DNA of 64,000 nucleotides from contig CP085629.1 of the NCBI GenBank assembly GCA_024704175.1, positions 186,001 through 250,000 on the forward strand, written 5' to 3'. The stretch comes from Paenibacillus sp. P25. Lineage in GTDB: Bacteria > Bacillota > Bacilli > Paenibacillales > NBRC-103111. Position 1 is the first letter of the stretch. Each line of letters opens with the position of its first letter. Position numbers and translations under genes: made by a program. The notes below the pieces were generated by a model. It saw only the letters and a list, made by a program, of their open reading frames with translations, ran no database searches and was not told the origin of the DNA. Of this stretch, positions 1 to 8,077 are shown in pieces.

Positions 1-14
1 TGATTTCGGTATCT

Positions 15-869
15 ATGGAAAGCAGCAGATTGAAAGTCTTGGGCGATTTTCTGAAGTCCCGCAGGGAACGCCTTCAGCCCGAACAAGCCGGGATTCCGAA
101 TTGGTTCGGCCGGAGGAGAACGCCGGGGCTTCGGAGGGAAGAGGTCGCCATACTGGCCGGCGTGAGCGTCACTTATTATACATGGCTGGAGCAAGGGCGG
201 GAGGTGGCGGCTTCCAAGGAAGTTATTGAAAGCATCGGAAGGGCGCTTCATTTATCCCCGGATGAACGGCTACATTTGCTCCGATTGTGGAGTCCGGAGA
301 AGTCCGATGTACCTCCTACGGGGACGGAGAGTGTAAAGCCCGAGTGGCAAAACATTATCGATCAAGTGGCTTACCCGGCTATTATCGCCAATGACAGAAC
401 GGAAGTGCTTGCGTGGAACCGGGCGGCTTGTGAGATCATCGCCGACTTTCAATCGATGTCCGACCAGGAACGCGTCCTCATAAGGACATTCTTCATGAAC
501 CCGTATTTCCGCAATCATATTTCTAACTGGGGAGAATTTGCTTCATACTCCGTGGCGGTGTTTCGCTCGTATTACGATCTTCATACGGGTAACGCCTGGT
601 TCAGGGATACGGTCGAACGTTTGGCAGAAGAAAGCGAGGAATTCGGCTCCATGTGGCGACTGCACGACATTCAGCAGAAAAAGGCGAGCCGGTTCATCTT
701 GAACCACCCCCGGGCAGGTGAGCTGGCGTTTGAAATCAACACCTTCGTCAGCCTGAACTGCAATACGGACCTTCATTTCTGTATATATACACCTATTACG
801 GGTACATCTACAGAGCACAGATTAAAGGAATTTCTTGAGCGGCCTTGCGATAGCGCCACAGCCTGGTAA
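15..869 (+). CDS. XRE-family regulator with MmyB-like ligand-binding domain
   Basis: Predicted cytoplasmic DNA-binding regulator of 284 residues. Residues about 8-75 form a Cro/C1-type helix-turn-helix with the hallmark run RRTPGLRREEVA followed by LAGVSVTYYTWLEQGR. Residues about 105-265 match the MmyB-like PAS-type ligand domain usual in this family, including the region around YPAIIANDRTEVLAWN. The length fits the family (about 270-290 residues). It lies just upstream of a broken MDR oxidoreductase in the same direction, an arrangement common for MmyB-type regulators, with palindromes in the gap that could be its operator. Family call is firm; the ligand is unknown. Confidence 0.9.
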   Translation: MESSRLKVLGDFLKSRRERLQPEQAGIPNWFGRRRTPGLRREEVAILAGVSVTYYTWLEQGREVAASKEVIESIGRALHLSPDERLHLLRLWSPEKSDVPPTGTESVKPEWQNIIDQVAYPAIIANDRTEVLAWNRAACEIIADFQSMSDQERVLIRTFFMNPYFRNHISNWGEFASYSVAVFRSYYDLHTGNAWFRDTVERLAEESEEFGSMWRLHDIQQKKASRFILNHPRAGELAFEINTFVSLNCNTDLHFCIYTPITGTSTEHRLKEFLERPCDSATAW

Positions 870-878
870 TCCGGTTAC

Positions 879-937
879 CAGTATAAACATACTGTGGTTG
901 CCTCCTTCAAGATTGATTATACTGAGTTCGAACTCAG
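879..937. promoter_or_regulatory. Inverted repeats between regulator and oxidoreductase (putative operator)
   Basis: Two dyads are visible in the 86-bp gap. CAGTAT at 879-884 is inverted as ATACTG at 889-894. CTGAGTTCGAACTCAG at 922-937 is a perfect 16-bp palindrome that overlaps a TATACT -10-like box at 918-923. The second dyad ends about 8 bases before the AAGGAGG ribosome site. Position over a probable -10 suits repression by the XRE regulator at 15-869. This is inference from position and symmetry. Confidence 0.5.
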
Positions 938-955
938 CTGAAGGAGGTTTTTTAT

Positions 956-1952
956 ATGAAAGCTATTGTGATAGATCAGCCTTGTGAGGCCACAGACCTC
1001 GAAGTGAGGGAACTTCCGGATCTCCAGCCGGCACCGGGCATGCTCACCATTGACGTCGCCTACGTAGGGGTAGGGTATGTGGATGTAATGTTGCGGCGAG
1101 GGGAGTTCGGTTCTCTCGTGCCGATGCCGGTTGTGCCGGGGCTTGAGGTATCGGGATACGTAAGGGCCATCGGGGAAGGAACGGAAGGTTTCTATGTTGG
1201 ACAGCAGGTGGTATCGATGACGTTGATGGATCTGGGTGGATATGCAACGGTGGCCCATGTGAGGCCGGAGCTGACGGTCCCTCTGGATCAACTGGGAGGG
1301 GAGCTTGACATGGCTTCCGCCGCGGCAGCCGGTCGTCAATCTCACGACGGCATATATGACAATCCGAAACGTCATACGCATGCAGGAAGGTGACAATATT
1401 CTGGTTCATGCGGCGGCAGGGGGCTAGGCAGTTTCTTGGGCCAAGTCGCAAGGCATTTTGGGGCAGGCAAGGTGCTAGGCACCGTTGGAAGCGTGGAGAA
1501 AACGAAGCTGGCCGCTTCTCTTGGTTACGACGAGCTGTTTCTCCGATCCGATTTCATCGAGCCGATCCGGAAGATGACCGGTCCTTGCGGGATCGATGTC
1601 GTACTTGATCCCGTTGGAGGCGATATGCGTACGCAGAGCCAAGAGCTCGCTTCGTCCTATGGGACAAATGGTGATGTTAGGAAACGCCAGCGGCGAAGAA
1701 GATGTTCCGCAATCTTCCAATGAAATATGGTTATCAAACAAGTCCCTGAAGGGGTTCAACATCGGGGGATACAGCCAATTCGCCCCCGCCGAAGTCGGTC
1801 AAGCGGCGAAAGAGGCGCTTCGCCTGCTGGCAAGCGGGGAGATTAGAGCGGAAGTGCTCGGTGTCTTTCCTTTGGAGAAGGCTTCTGAAGCCCACGAGCT
1901 GCTGGAGGAGAAGAACACCGTTGGTAAACTTTTGCTGAAAGTAGGAGAGTAA
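956..1952 (+). pseudogene. MDR-family zinc-type alcohol dehydrogenase / quinone oxidoreductase, frame-broken
   Basis: Would encode a cytoplasmic NAD(P)H-dependent oxidoreductase of about 325 residues. The N-terminal GroES-like part (956-1330, PGLEVSGYV) is in one frame. The stretch VNLTTAYMTIRNVIRMQEGDN, HAAAGG (about 1332-1424) is in another. The Rossmann part beginning GSFLGQVARHFGAGKVLGTVGS returns to the first frame, and the C-terminal part from QMVMLGNASGEED to KLLLKVGE switches again near 1664. Three single-base breaks are needed; the one near 1424 looks like a lost C. The start has a very strong GAAGGAGG site. Conservation on both sides of every break suggests either recent decay or sequencing indels. 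Substrate unknown. Confidence 0.8.
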
Positions 1953-1958
1953 GGTCGA

Positions 1959-1982
1959 GGGCTACCCTGATCAGGGTAGCCC
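1959..1982 (+). terminator. Rho-independent terminator-like palindrome
   Basis: A perfect 24-base palindrome (GGGCTACCCTGA and its reverse complement) starts 7 bases after the oxidoreductase stop and runs into TTCTT. A strong stem at a gene end fits transcription termination. Confidence 0.75.
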
Positions 1983-2309
1983 TTCTTGGTTGATTCCGCT
2001 GAAACTTCAGGGGTGCAACTTCAAAGGGTGGTGGTTGTTCTACTCCTTGGTTTATTTCGTATCTCAGCAAGGATTTTTATAATTTATATCGAATTTATCT
2101 GCAAGGAAAACCATTCGAACGGCCGCATGCCGGTATTTCAACATATCAGAAAGTTTAAACCCTATTAGAGGGTTTCTCAACATATTTTTCTTGAAACGCC
2201 TTTCATGCAGTGATAGAATAATCGTGAATTTGGTGTTTCCCCAATTTGGCAACAGCAGCTTCGATTCAGAGGAAGGGGTGTTCATCAAAAGGAAAAAGTC
2301 ACGCCCTAA

Positions 2310-2327
2310 AATGTCATCGGTGACATT
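2310..2327. promoter_or_regulatory. 18-bp LacI-type palindrome upstream of the DUF1868 gene
   Basis: The site reads AATGTCATCGGTGACATT. It differs from the two sites at 3109-3166 only in the central bases, giving the shared form ATGTCANCGNTGACATT. It lies 41 bp before the ATG at 2368. The central CG and dyad symmetry are typical of LacI-family operators; it also fits the loose cre consensus TGWNANCGNTNWCA. The rest of 1983-2309 holds no gene I can support. Confidence 0.6.
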
Positions 2328-2367
2328 TTTGCTGAACATTGAACAAGAGGTTATTTGGGAGGTTGCT

Positions 2368-3039
2368 ATGAACGAAAAGCGCTACTCAGACGTAGTCGGC
2401 AAGAAATTTTATAAAGACGGTTCCGTACGGACTTATCCGGGAAATACGATTATTTGCAAGGTCGACCCGCGATCCAAAATATACCAGGAGCTACTCATCG
2501 TGCGCGATCAGCTGCAAACGATGCCCTGGGCCGGGAACTATGCGTTCTTGCCGTCATCCAGCTATCATATGACCGTCTTCCGGGGAGTCAACGACCAAGT
2601 CAGAATACCGGAATACTGGAGTACGTACATTCCGCTCGATGCGCCACTGGAACACGCGGACAAATTATTTGCGGAAAAGTTCAGGTCCGTACAAGCGCCG
2701 GAATCGATCTCGATGGAATTTAAAAAACTGGAGCTGGGAGCCGGTATCGCGGTCCATCTGCAGCCGAAAACAACGGAAGATGCGCATAAATTGAAATCAT
2801 TCCGTGATGAAATATCCGAACAGTTCGGCGTAAGGTTTCCCGACCATGACTGGTATAAATACCACATCACGCTCGCCTACAACATCTGTAGACTTACGGA
2901 AGCCGAAGAAGCGCACGCGCGCCAATGCAAAGCACAAATCGAAAATTATCTTCAAGAGCAATTCGGCGTCTATGAATCTCCCCGCCCGCGGCTTGTGTTT
3001 TTCAACGATATGTTCAAATTCAGCGAGCAAAGATCATGA
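2368..3039 (+). CDS. DUF1868 protein, 2H phosphoesterase superfamily
   Basis: A 223-residue soluble protein with the two H-x-T motifs that define 2H phosphoesterases: HMTVFRG (His67) and HITLAY (His166). The fold and motifs match DUF1868, related to RNA 2',3'-cyclic phosphodiesterases and LigT-like proteins. I chose ATG 2368 over upstream in-frame starts because GGGAGG lies 5 bases before it and because an operator-like palindrome would otherwise sit inside the gene. It precedes an importer operon whose promoter region carries two copies of the same palindrome, so the genes are probably co-regulated. Substrate unknown; RNA or a cyclic sugar phosphate are both possible. Confidence 0.8.
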   Translation: MNEKRYSDVVGKKFYKDGSVRTYPGNTIICKVDPRSKIYQELLIVRDQLQTMPWAGNYAFLPSSSYHMTVFRGVNDQVRIPEYWSTYIPLDAPLEHADKLFAEKFRSVQAPESISMEFKKLELGAGIAVHLQPKTTEDAHKLKSFRDEISEQFGVRFPDHDWYKYHITLAYNICRLTEAEEAHARQCKAQIENYLQEQFGVYESPRPRLVFFNDMFKFSEQRS

Positions 3040-3108
3040 CACCAATCTCTAATGTTTAGTTTCTGTAAAGCATATTGACGCTCTATCTCATGAACGCTTA
3101 TCATGAAT

Positions 3109-3166
3109 TATGTCACCGCTGACATTCATACATTTTTTAATATCGGAGAATGTCAGCGGTGACATT
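3109..3166. promoter_or_regulatory. Tandem LacI-type palindromes upstream of importer operon
   Basis: Two sites, TATGTCACCGCTGACATT at 3109-3126 and AATGTCAGCGGTGACATT at 3149-3166, have centres 40 bp apart, close to four helical turns. They share all but a few bases with the site at 2310. They lie 87 bp before the permease start. Paired spacing suits cooperative binding or a small loop. The LacI regulator at 11373 is the nearest candidate to bind them. Confidence 0.65.
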
Positions 3167-3252
3167 CTAAGGGGGCTGAGCACAATCTTCTTTCCGCTGA
3201 AAGCCATGGTGAACCCCCGCAGAAATTCAACGAAGAAGGAGTCAACCTGTCA

Positions 3253-4164
3253 ATGAAATCGACTCATGGAAGTCGAGCACTGTTCAAGAGAAATATAACA
3301 CTCTACATCATGTTCATTCCCGCACTGGCCTTTTACATCGTCTTCAAATATTTGCCTATAGGTGGATTAATCATTGCCTTTAAAAATTACAATTTTCACG
3401 ACGGCATTCTGCATAGCCCCTGGGTCGGGTGGCGCAACTTTCAAATGCTGTTCAGCAACGACAAGACGCTTCACGTCATCTGGAATACGTTCTGGTTAAG
3501 CTTGTTGAACCTGATTGTCGGCTTTCCGGTTCCGATCCTGCTGGCGGTTATGATCAATGACGTGAAACGGATGTGGTATAAGCAAGCGATTCAAACCATC
3601 GTATATTTGCCTCACTTTTTCTCTTGGGTCATTGTCGGCGGCATGGTTGCTACTCTCTTCTCCCTGGATTCGGGAGAAATCAACCGCTGGATTACGGAGC
3701 ACTTCGGACAGCCTTATCCGTTCTTGTACAAGCCGGTAACGTGGGTAGCGATCTTCTTGGGGTCCGGCGTGTGGAAAGAGATGGGGTTTTCGACCATTAT
3801 TTATTTGGCGGCACTTACAAGCATTGATCCTTCCCTATACGAAGCGGCGGCGATGGACGGCGCAGGCAAGCTGAAGCAAGCATGGCATGTCACTTTGCCG
3901 GGTATCAGTGGTACGGTTATCCTCATGCTCATTTTATCGATGGGCAAAATTCTTGAAGTCGGGTTCGATCAAATTTACAACTTGCGCAACGACACGGTGC
4001 TCGATATCGCCGAGGTCATTAGCACATACATATACTCATTGGGAATACAAGGGGGACAATTCAGCTTAACGACGGCATTGGGTTTCTTTGAATCCATTAT
4101 TGCTCTGATTTTTATTGTAACAGCCAATCAGCTTGCCAAACGGTTCGACAAACAATTATTTTGA
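3253..4164 (+). CDS. Carbohydrate ABC transporter permease (LplB-like, CUT1)
   Basis: Integral membrane permease of 303 residues with six likely transmembrane segments. The first is near residues 14-38 (YIMFIPALAFYIVFKYLPIGG). The cytoplasmic EAA loop is clear at EAAAMDGAGKLKQAWHVTLP, which docks to the ATPase. It pairs with the permease at 4175 and the lipoprotein at 5169. No ATPase is encoded in this operon, so it probably uses a shared MsmK-type ATPase, as is usual for this subfamily. Substrate is inferred to be a pectin-derived or related oligosaccharide from the pectinesterase nearby. Confidence 0.9.
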   Translation: MKSTHGSRALFKRNITLYIMFIPALAFYIVFKYLPIGGLIIAFKNYNFHDGILHSPWVGWRNFQMLFSNDKTLHVIWNTFWLSLLNLIVGFPVPILLAVMINDVKRMWYKQAIQTIVYLPHFFSWVIVGGMVATLFSLDSGEINRWITEHFGQPYPFLYKPVTWVAIFLGSGVWKEMGFSTIIYLAALTSIDPSLYEAAAMDGAGKLKQAWHVTLPGISGTVILMLILSMGKILEVGFDQIYNLRNDTVLDIAEVISTYIYSLGIQGGQFSLTTALGFFESIIALIFIVTANQLAKRFDKQLF

Positions 4165-4174
4165 GGTGAACGGC

Positions 4175-5047
4175 ATGAGGGAATCGCATTTGGATAGATC
4201 GTTGCAAACGTTAAACGCCATCTTGCTGTTCGGAATTGCCTTGAGTCGCCTGCTCCCCGTTCTGCATATTTTCGCTCTTTCTTTCAGCGGCAAAACGGCG
4301 GTCGAAACGGGAAAGGTGCTGGTTTGGCCGCTCGATTTCAGCACGGCAAGCTACTCCGCTTTGTTCCAAAGCACGCGCATTGCAAGCGCTCTGGTTAACG
4401 GAATCAAACTCACTCTCGCAGGAGTGGCGCTGTCCATGGTTTTTACCGTGCTGACTGCCTATCCGTTGTCCAAAAGCTATTTTATCGGCAGAAGAAAATG
4501 GACGCTGCTCATTATTTTTACAATGGTGTTCAACGGCGGCTTAATCCCAACTTATATGGTAATCAAATCTTTGGGACTCATCGACTCCTATGCGGCAATT
4601 TGGCTGCCCGGACTTATCAATACCTACAACATGCTCGTGATGCGAACCTTTTTTGAAAATATTCCCTCGGAGATTGAAGATGCCGCACGGATCGACGGAT
4701 GCAGCGAATGGCGGTATTTGACGAAGCTGGTGCTCCCGCTGTCCATGCCAGTCATTGCGACGCTCATTTTGTTTTACGGTGTTTCTTATTGGAATTCGTT
4801 TATGAACGTCATCATTTATATCAATTCGACTAAAAAATATACGATTACCGTGCTGGTGCAGCAAATGATTCAAAACCAATCTGCGCTTAACGAAGCGGTT
4901 CAAAATGACGGGTACATCGCAAACCTCGTTCCGGAAGGGATTCAAGCGGCTGGAATCATCGTGCTTATTGCGCCTATGGTTGTGGTCTACCCTTTCATTC
5001 AAAAATATTTCGTTAAAGGCATCATGCTCGGTTCGGTCAAAGGATAG
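4175..5047 (+). CDS. Carbohydrate ABC transporter permease (YtcP-like, CUT1)
   Basis: Second permease of the importer, 290 residues, six predicted membrane segments, EAA motif at EDAARIDGCSEWRYLTKLVLP and the typical C-terminus KYFVKGIMLGSVKG. ATG 4175 is preferred because GAGGTGA lies 5 bases upstream; a longer in-frame start at 4133 overlaps the previous gene. Eleven bases separate it from the first permease, so the two are surely one transcript. Confidence 0.9.
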   Translation: MRESHLDRSLQTLNAILLFGIALSRLLPVLHIFALSFSGKTAVETGKVLVWPLDFSTASYSALFQSTRIASALVNGIKLTLAGVALSMVFTVLTAYPLSKSYFIGRRKWTLLIIFTMVFNGGLIPTYMVIKSLGLIDSYAAIWLPGLINTYNMLVMRTFFENIPSEIEDAARIDGCSEWRYLTKLVLPLSMPVIATLILFYGVSYWNSFMNVIIYINSTKKYTITVLVQQMIQNQSALNEAVQNDGYIANLVPEGIQAAGIIVLIAPMVVVYPFIQKYFVKGIMLGSVKG

Positions 5048-5168
5048 CGCATTTCATCATGAGGACGTGTTAGTCCAACCTGAGGTGGTTAGCGAAAGCT
5101 TTTTTTCGGGGACATGAAGAGACAGGTCTGTGAACATTATTCCAATCACATGGGAGGGGGAAATAAGC

Positions 5169-6864
5169 ATGAAACGGAAATACGCTATGCTCGTAACGGG
5201 ATTATTGTCGGTTGCTGTCGTTGTCGCTGCTTGTTCGAAGGAGGAGCCAGCCGGAGCAAACGGCTCCACGTCGGCCAAAAGGGGAAAAATCAACGTCTCG
5301 GTCTATGACCGCGGAAATATAGCCGCTTCCGAAGGAACGATTGAAAACAACCGCTGGACGAAGTGGATCAATGAGAACGGCCCTGTCGATGTCTCATTCA
5401 CAGCCATACCGCGCAATAACGCCAAGGAAAAAGTAAACACCCTGTTCTCCTCGGGCAGCGCCCCGGATCTATTGTTCGAATACAGCCCGGAGATCAAAAA
5501 CCCGCTGTACGCCCAGAAACAACTGATGCCGATCGACGACATGATCAACAAATACAGCACAGTCTACAAAAAGTCTGCTGGAGCAAACGCCCGCCCTGAA
5601 AAAAGCGGGACTGAAGGCGGACGGCAAGCTGTACGAATTCGGCAAGCTGAACGAAGCGATGCCGACCAACATTTTGGTCATGCGCCAAGATTGGTTGAAG
5701 AAGCTGAATTTGCAAATGCCGAAGACGACGGAAGAGCTGTATCAGGTGGCCAAAGCGTTTGCGGAGCGTGATCCGGACGGAAACGGCCAAAAGGATACAT
5801 ACGGATTTAACCTCGGCAATAACGTTTTGACATATGAAATATTCGGCGCCGACATTTTGGTCAGCGACGCCCCGTACTCTATGTACGCTTACAAGATGGA
5901 GAACGGGGTCCCGGTGAAAAGCTGGTCCGGCGACAAGGCGTATGCCGATTTCGCCAAACGGTTGGTGGATGAAGGCATCGCCGATAAAGATTTTGCAACG
6001 GACAAGAACGGCGCCAAAGCGAGACAGGCCTTTTTAAACGGCAAGCTTGGCATATACGCTGTACAGGCCAACAGCTATCCACTCTGGAACCAGCTCTGGA
6101 TTACGGATTACGCTACGCTAAAGAAAAGCGCATCCGAAGCGGAGCTGACTGTGATGGCGGTTCCGAAATCGCCGGATGGACAGTATATGGGCCGCATCAA
6201 CAATCCGGTGCAAATGACGGCGGTCGTGAACGCTGACGCCAAAGACCCGGAATCGGTTATGAAATATGTCGACTTTTTATCCAAGCCCGAAACCGGAATG
6301 ACGCTCACCTATGGACTGGAAGGGGTGCATTGGAGCAAAGGAGCGAACGGTTGTCCGGTTGCCATCGATCCGAACAAGAACAAGACGGAGGTTGATTACA
6401 AGACCCTCGATTTTGATATGGTATTCTCCGTAGCGGCAGGCGGCAAATGCACGTATGTTGCCAGCTCGTTCGACGGCGACAAGCCGGAGCAAAAGTACGC
6501 CGAAGACATGTACAAGCAAGATTTGCAGCAGATGGATGAGTTGATCCAACAAAATGCGCAGTATCCTTCGCTTACGCATCACGAGCATCTGCCGACCGTT
6601 CCTTCCGAATTGCTCGTCGACGCGACCAATGCGGACAAGGAGATCAAGAGCATTTGGACGAAGGCGATATTGGGAGGAGCGAGCTACTCCACCGACAAGG
6701 CTTTGACCGATGTGCAGGTGGTATGGGCGAAGTACAACGGCAAAAAAATCGAAGAGTTTTATCAAAACTGGTATAAAAACGCCAACGATACCACCATCAT
6801 GCCGAAGGATATTTATGGGATTGTGAAGGACCAGAGCAAAACTCAGGATGAACTTTTGAAATAG
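5169..6864 (+). CDS. Extracellular solute-binding lipoprotein of sugar importer, one frameshift
   Basis: About 565 residues. A lipoprotein signal peptide is at residues 1-20, with lipobox VVAAC ahead of SKEEP. The body is typical of large binding proteins that partner LplB/YtcP permeases. The frame breaks near 5571, where an extra T turns KKLLEQTPALKK into a wrong frame; the remaining 430 residues, through MPTNILVMRQDWLKKL to QDELLK, are intact. The ATG has an excellent GGGAGGGGG site. It sits on the outer membrane face and delivers substrate to the permeases just upstream. A single break in a well-conserved gene makes a sequencing indel likely. Confidence 0.85.
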
Positions 6865-6936
6865 GTTTGTGACTATAAACGATGAGGGCCGGTGCTCTTT
6901 CGTACTGGGTTCCGGCCGCTTATTCAGGAGCGGCGA

Positions 6937-7762
6937 ATGAACATTATCGAACAATTCACCCTATCGAAAACGGGAGAGCTTGACGACAATGAAGACAGGA
7001 TCGTCGTGACGGAGCACTTCGCGACCGTCATTGACGGCATGACGCCCAAGGATTGCAGCCTGTACGGCGGCCTCTCTTCCGCACAGATTGCGATTGACTT
7101 GATCGCGCAAGAAATACGCGCTTTTCCCGCCGATATCAATTGTCTGCAAGGAATAAACCGATTAACGAGGCGTCTCAAAAACTATTATATCCATCATCAG
7201 ATTGCCGAAGAAGTTGCATCCCGTCCTTTCAAACGATTGGGGGCAAGTCTGATCGTCTACAGCAAGCTGCGCAAGGAGATCTGGATGGTCGGAGATTGCC
7301 ACTGCCTGATCGACGGCGTCCGGTTTTCCAATGAAAAAATGATCGACCACTTCATCGCGAATATGAGAAGCAAGCTCATTGAGCAATACTTGAAACGGTA
7401 CTCGCTGAGCGAACTGCTGGAATTCGACCGCAGCAGAGAAGACATCATTCCGTTCCTGATCCAGCAGTATGATTTTCAAAACAACAACGACGATTCGCCG
7501 TTATCATACGCCGTATTGGACGGGTTCCCTATTCACGAACCCAAAATCGTCAAACGGGGAATTCCCGATGCCAAACAGATTGTACTGGCAAGCGACGGAT
7601 ATCCGATGCTACAGGAACATTTAGTCGAAACCGAACTGCTTGCTGCAGGAACTGCTGGAGCAGGATCCGCTCTGCTATCGGATTCACAAATCGACCAAAG
7701 GCTTAAAGAAAGGGAACGTATCGTTTGACGACAGGACTTTCCTGAGCTTGGATCTGGTTTGA
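6937..7762 (+). CDS. PP2C-like phosphatase-fold protein, frameshift near the C-terminus
   Basis: About 275 residues. The start DNEDRIVV followed by ATVIDGMTPK resembles the metal-binding DxxG-type opening of PP2C phosphatases, and VGDCHCLIDG and LASDGYPML resemble later PP2C motifs. ATG 6937 follows CAGGAG by 6 bases. The natural C-terminus, reading LQELLEQDPLCYRIHK and ending DDRTFLSLDLV at 7762, is one base out of frame after about 7640; the uncorrected frame ends at 7728. It directly follows the importer genes, which is odd for a phosphatase, and could be a regulator of uptake or an enzyme acting on a phosphorylated sugar. Function is not established. Confidence 0.65.
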
Positions 7763-7843
7763 CGTTTCAAGTCAAGCGTTGATGAGGTGCGGCTTGTGCG
7801 GTGTTTTTCCGCGCCCTCGTGAAAGGAGGTGAATTCAATTCAT

Positions 7844-7978
7844 GTGAAAAAAACGGCTACGGCTATATTGCCGAGTGCATTCGTCACCCCTTTGCCCGCA
7901 GTGCGTTTGCATCCAATTGACTGTCGTTTCGCTGCCAAACCAAGGGCCTTCCCCGCCAATTCTGACTTGACATCATGA
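7844..7978 (+). CDS. Possible 44-codon leader or gene remnant
   Basis: A GTG-started frame beginning MKKTATAILPSAF sits behind a perfect AAAGGAGGTGA ribosome site. The start looks like the first part of a signal peptide, but the frame then ends after 44 codons with no match that I recognise. ATG at 7842 on the same site is followed at once by a stop. It may be the broken 5' end of a secreted-protein gene or a leader peptide. The rest of 7763-8077 holds nothing I can name. Confidence 0.3.
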   Translation: MKKTATAILPSAFVTPLPAVRLHPIDCRFAAKPRAFPANSDLTS

Positions 7979-8077
7979 TAACTACACTAATTTTGAAGCA
8001 CACCGCTATTCCTAGATAAAAAATACTGGCTCAAGCGCGATAGTGCATGTTTTTATGCGCCACGAGCAAACGGAAGG

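Noticed and set aside
917..1396. 159-codon minus-strand frame
   Set aside because: Lies opposite the oxidoreductase N-terminus and contains no recognisable motif.
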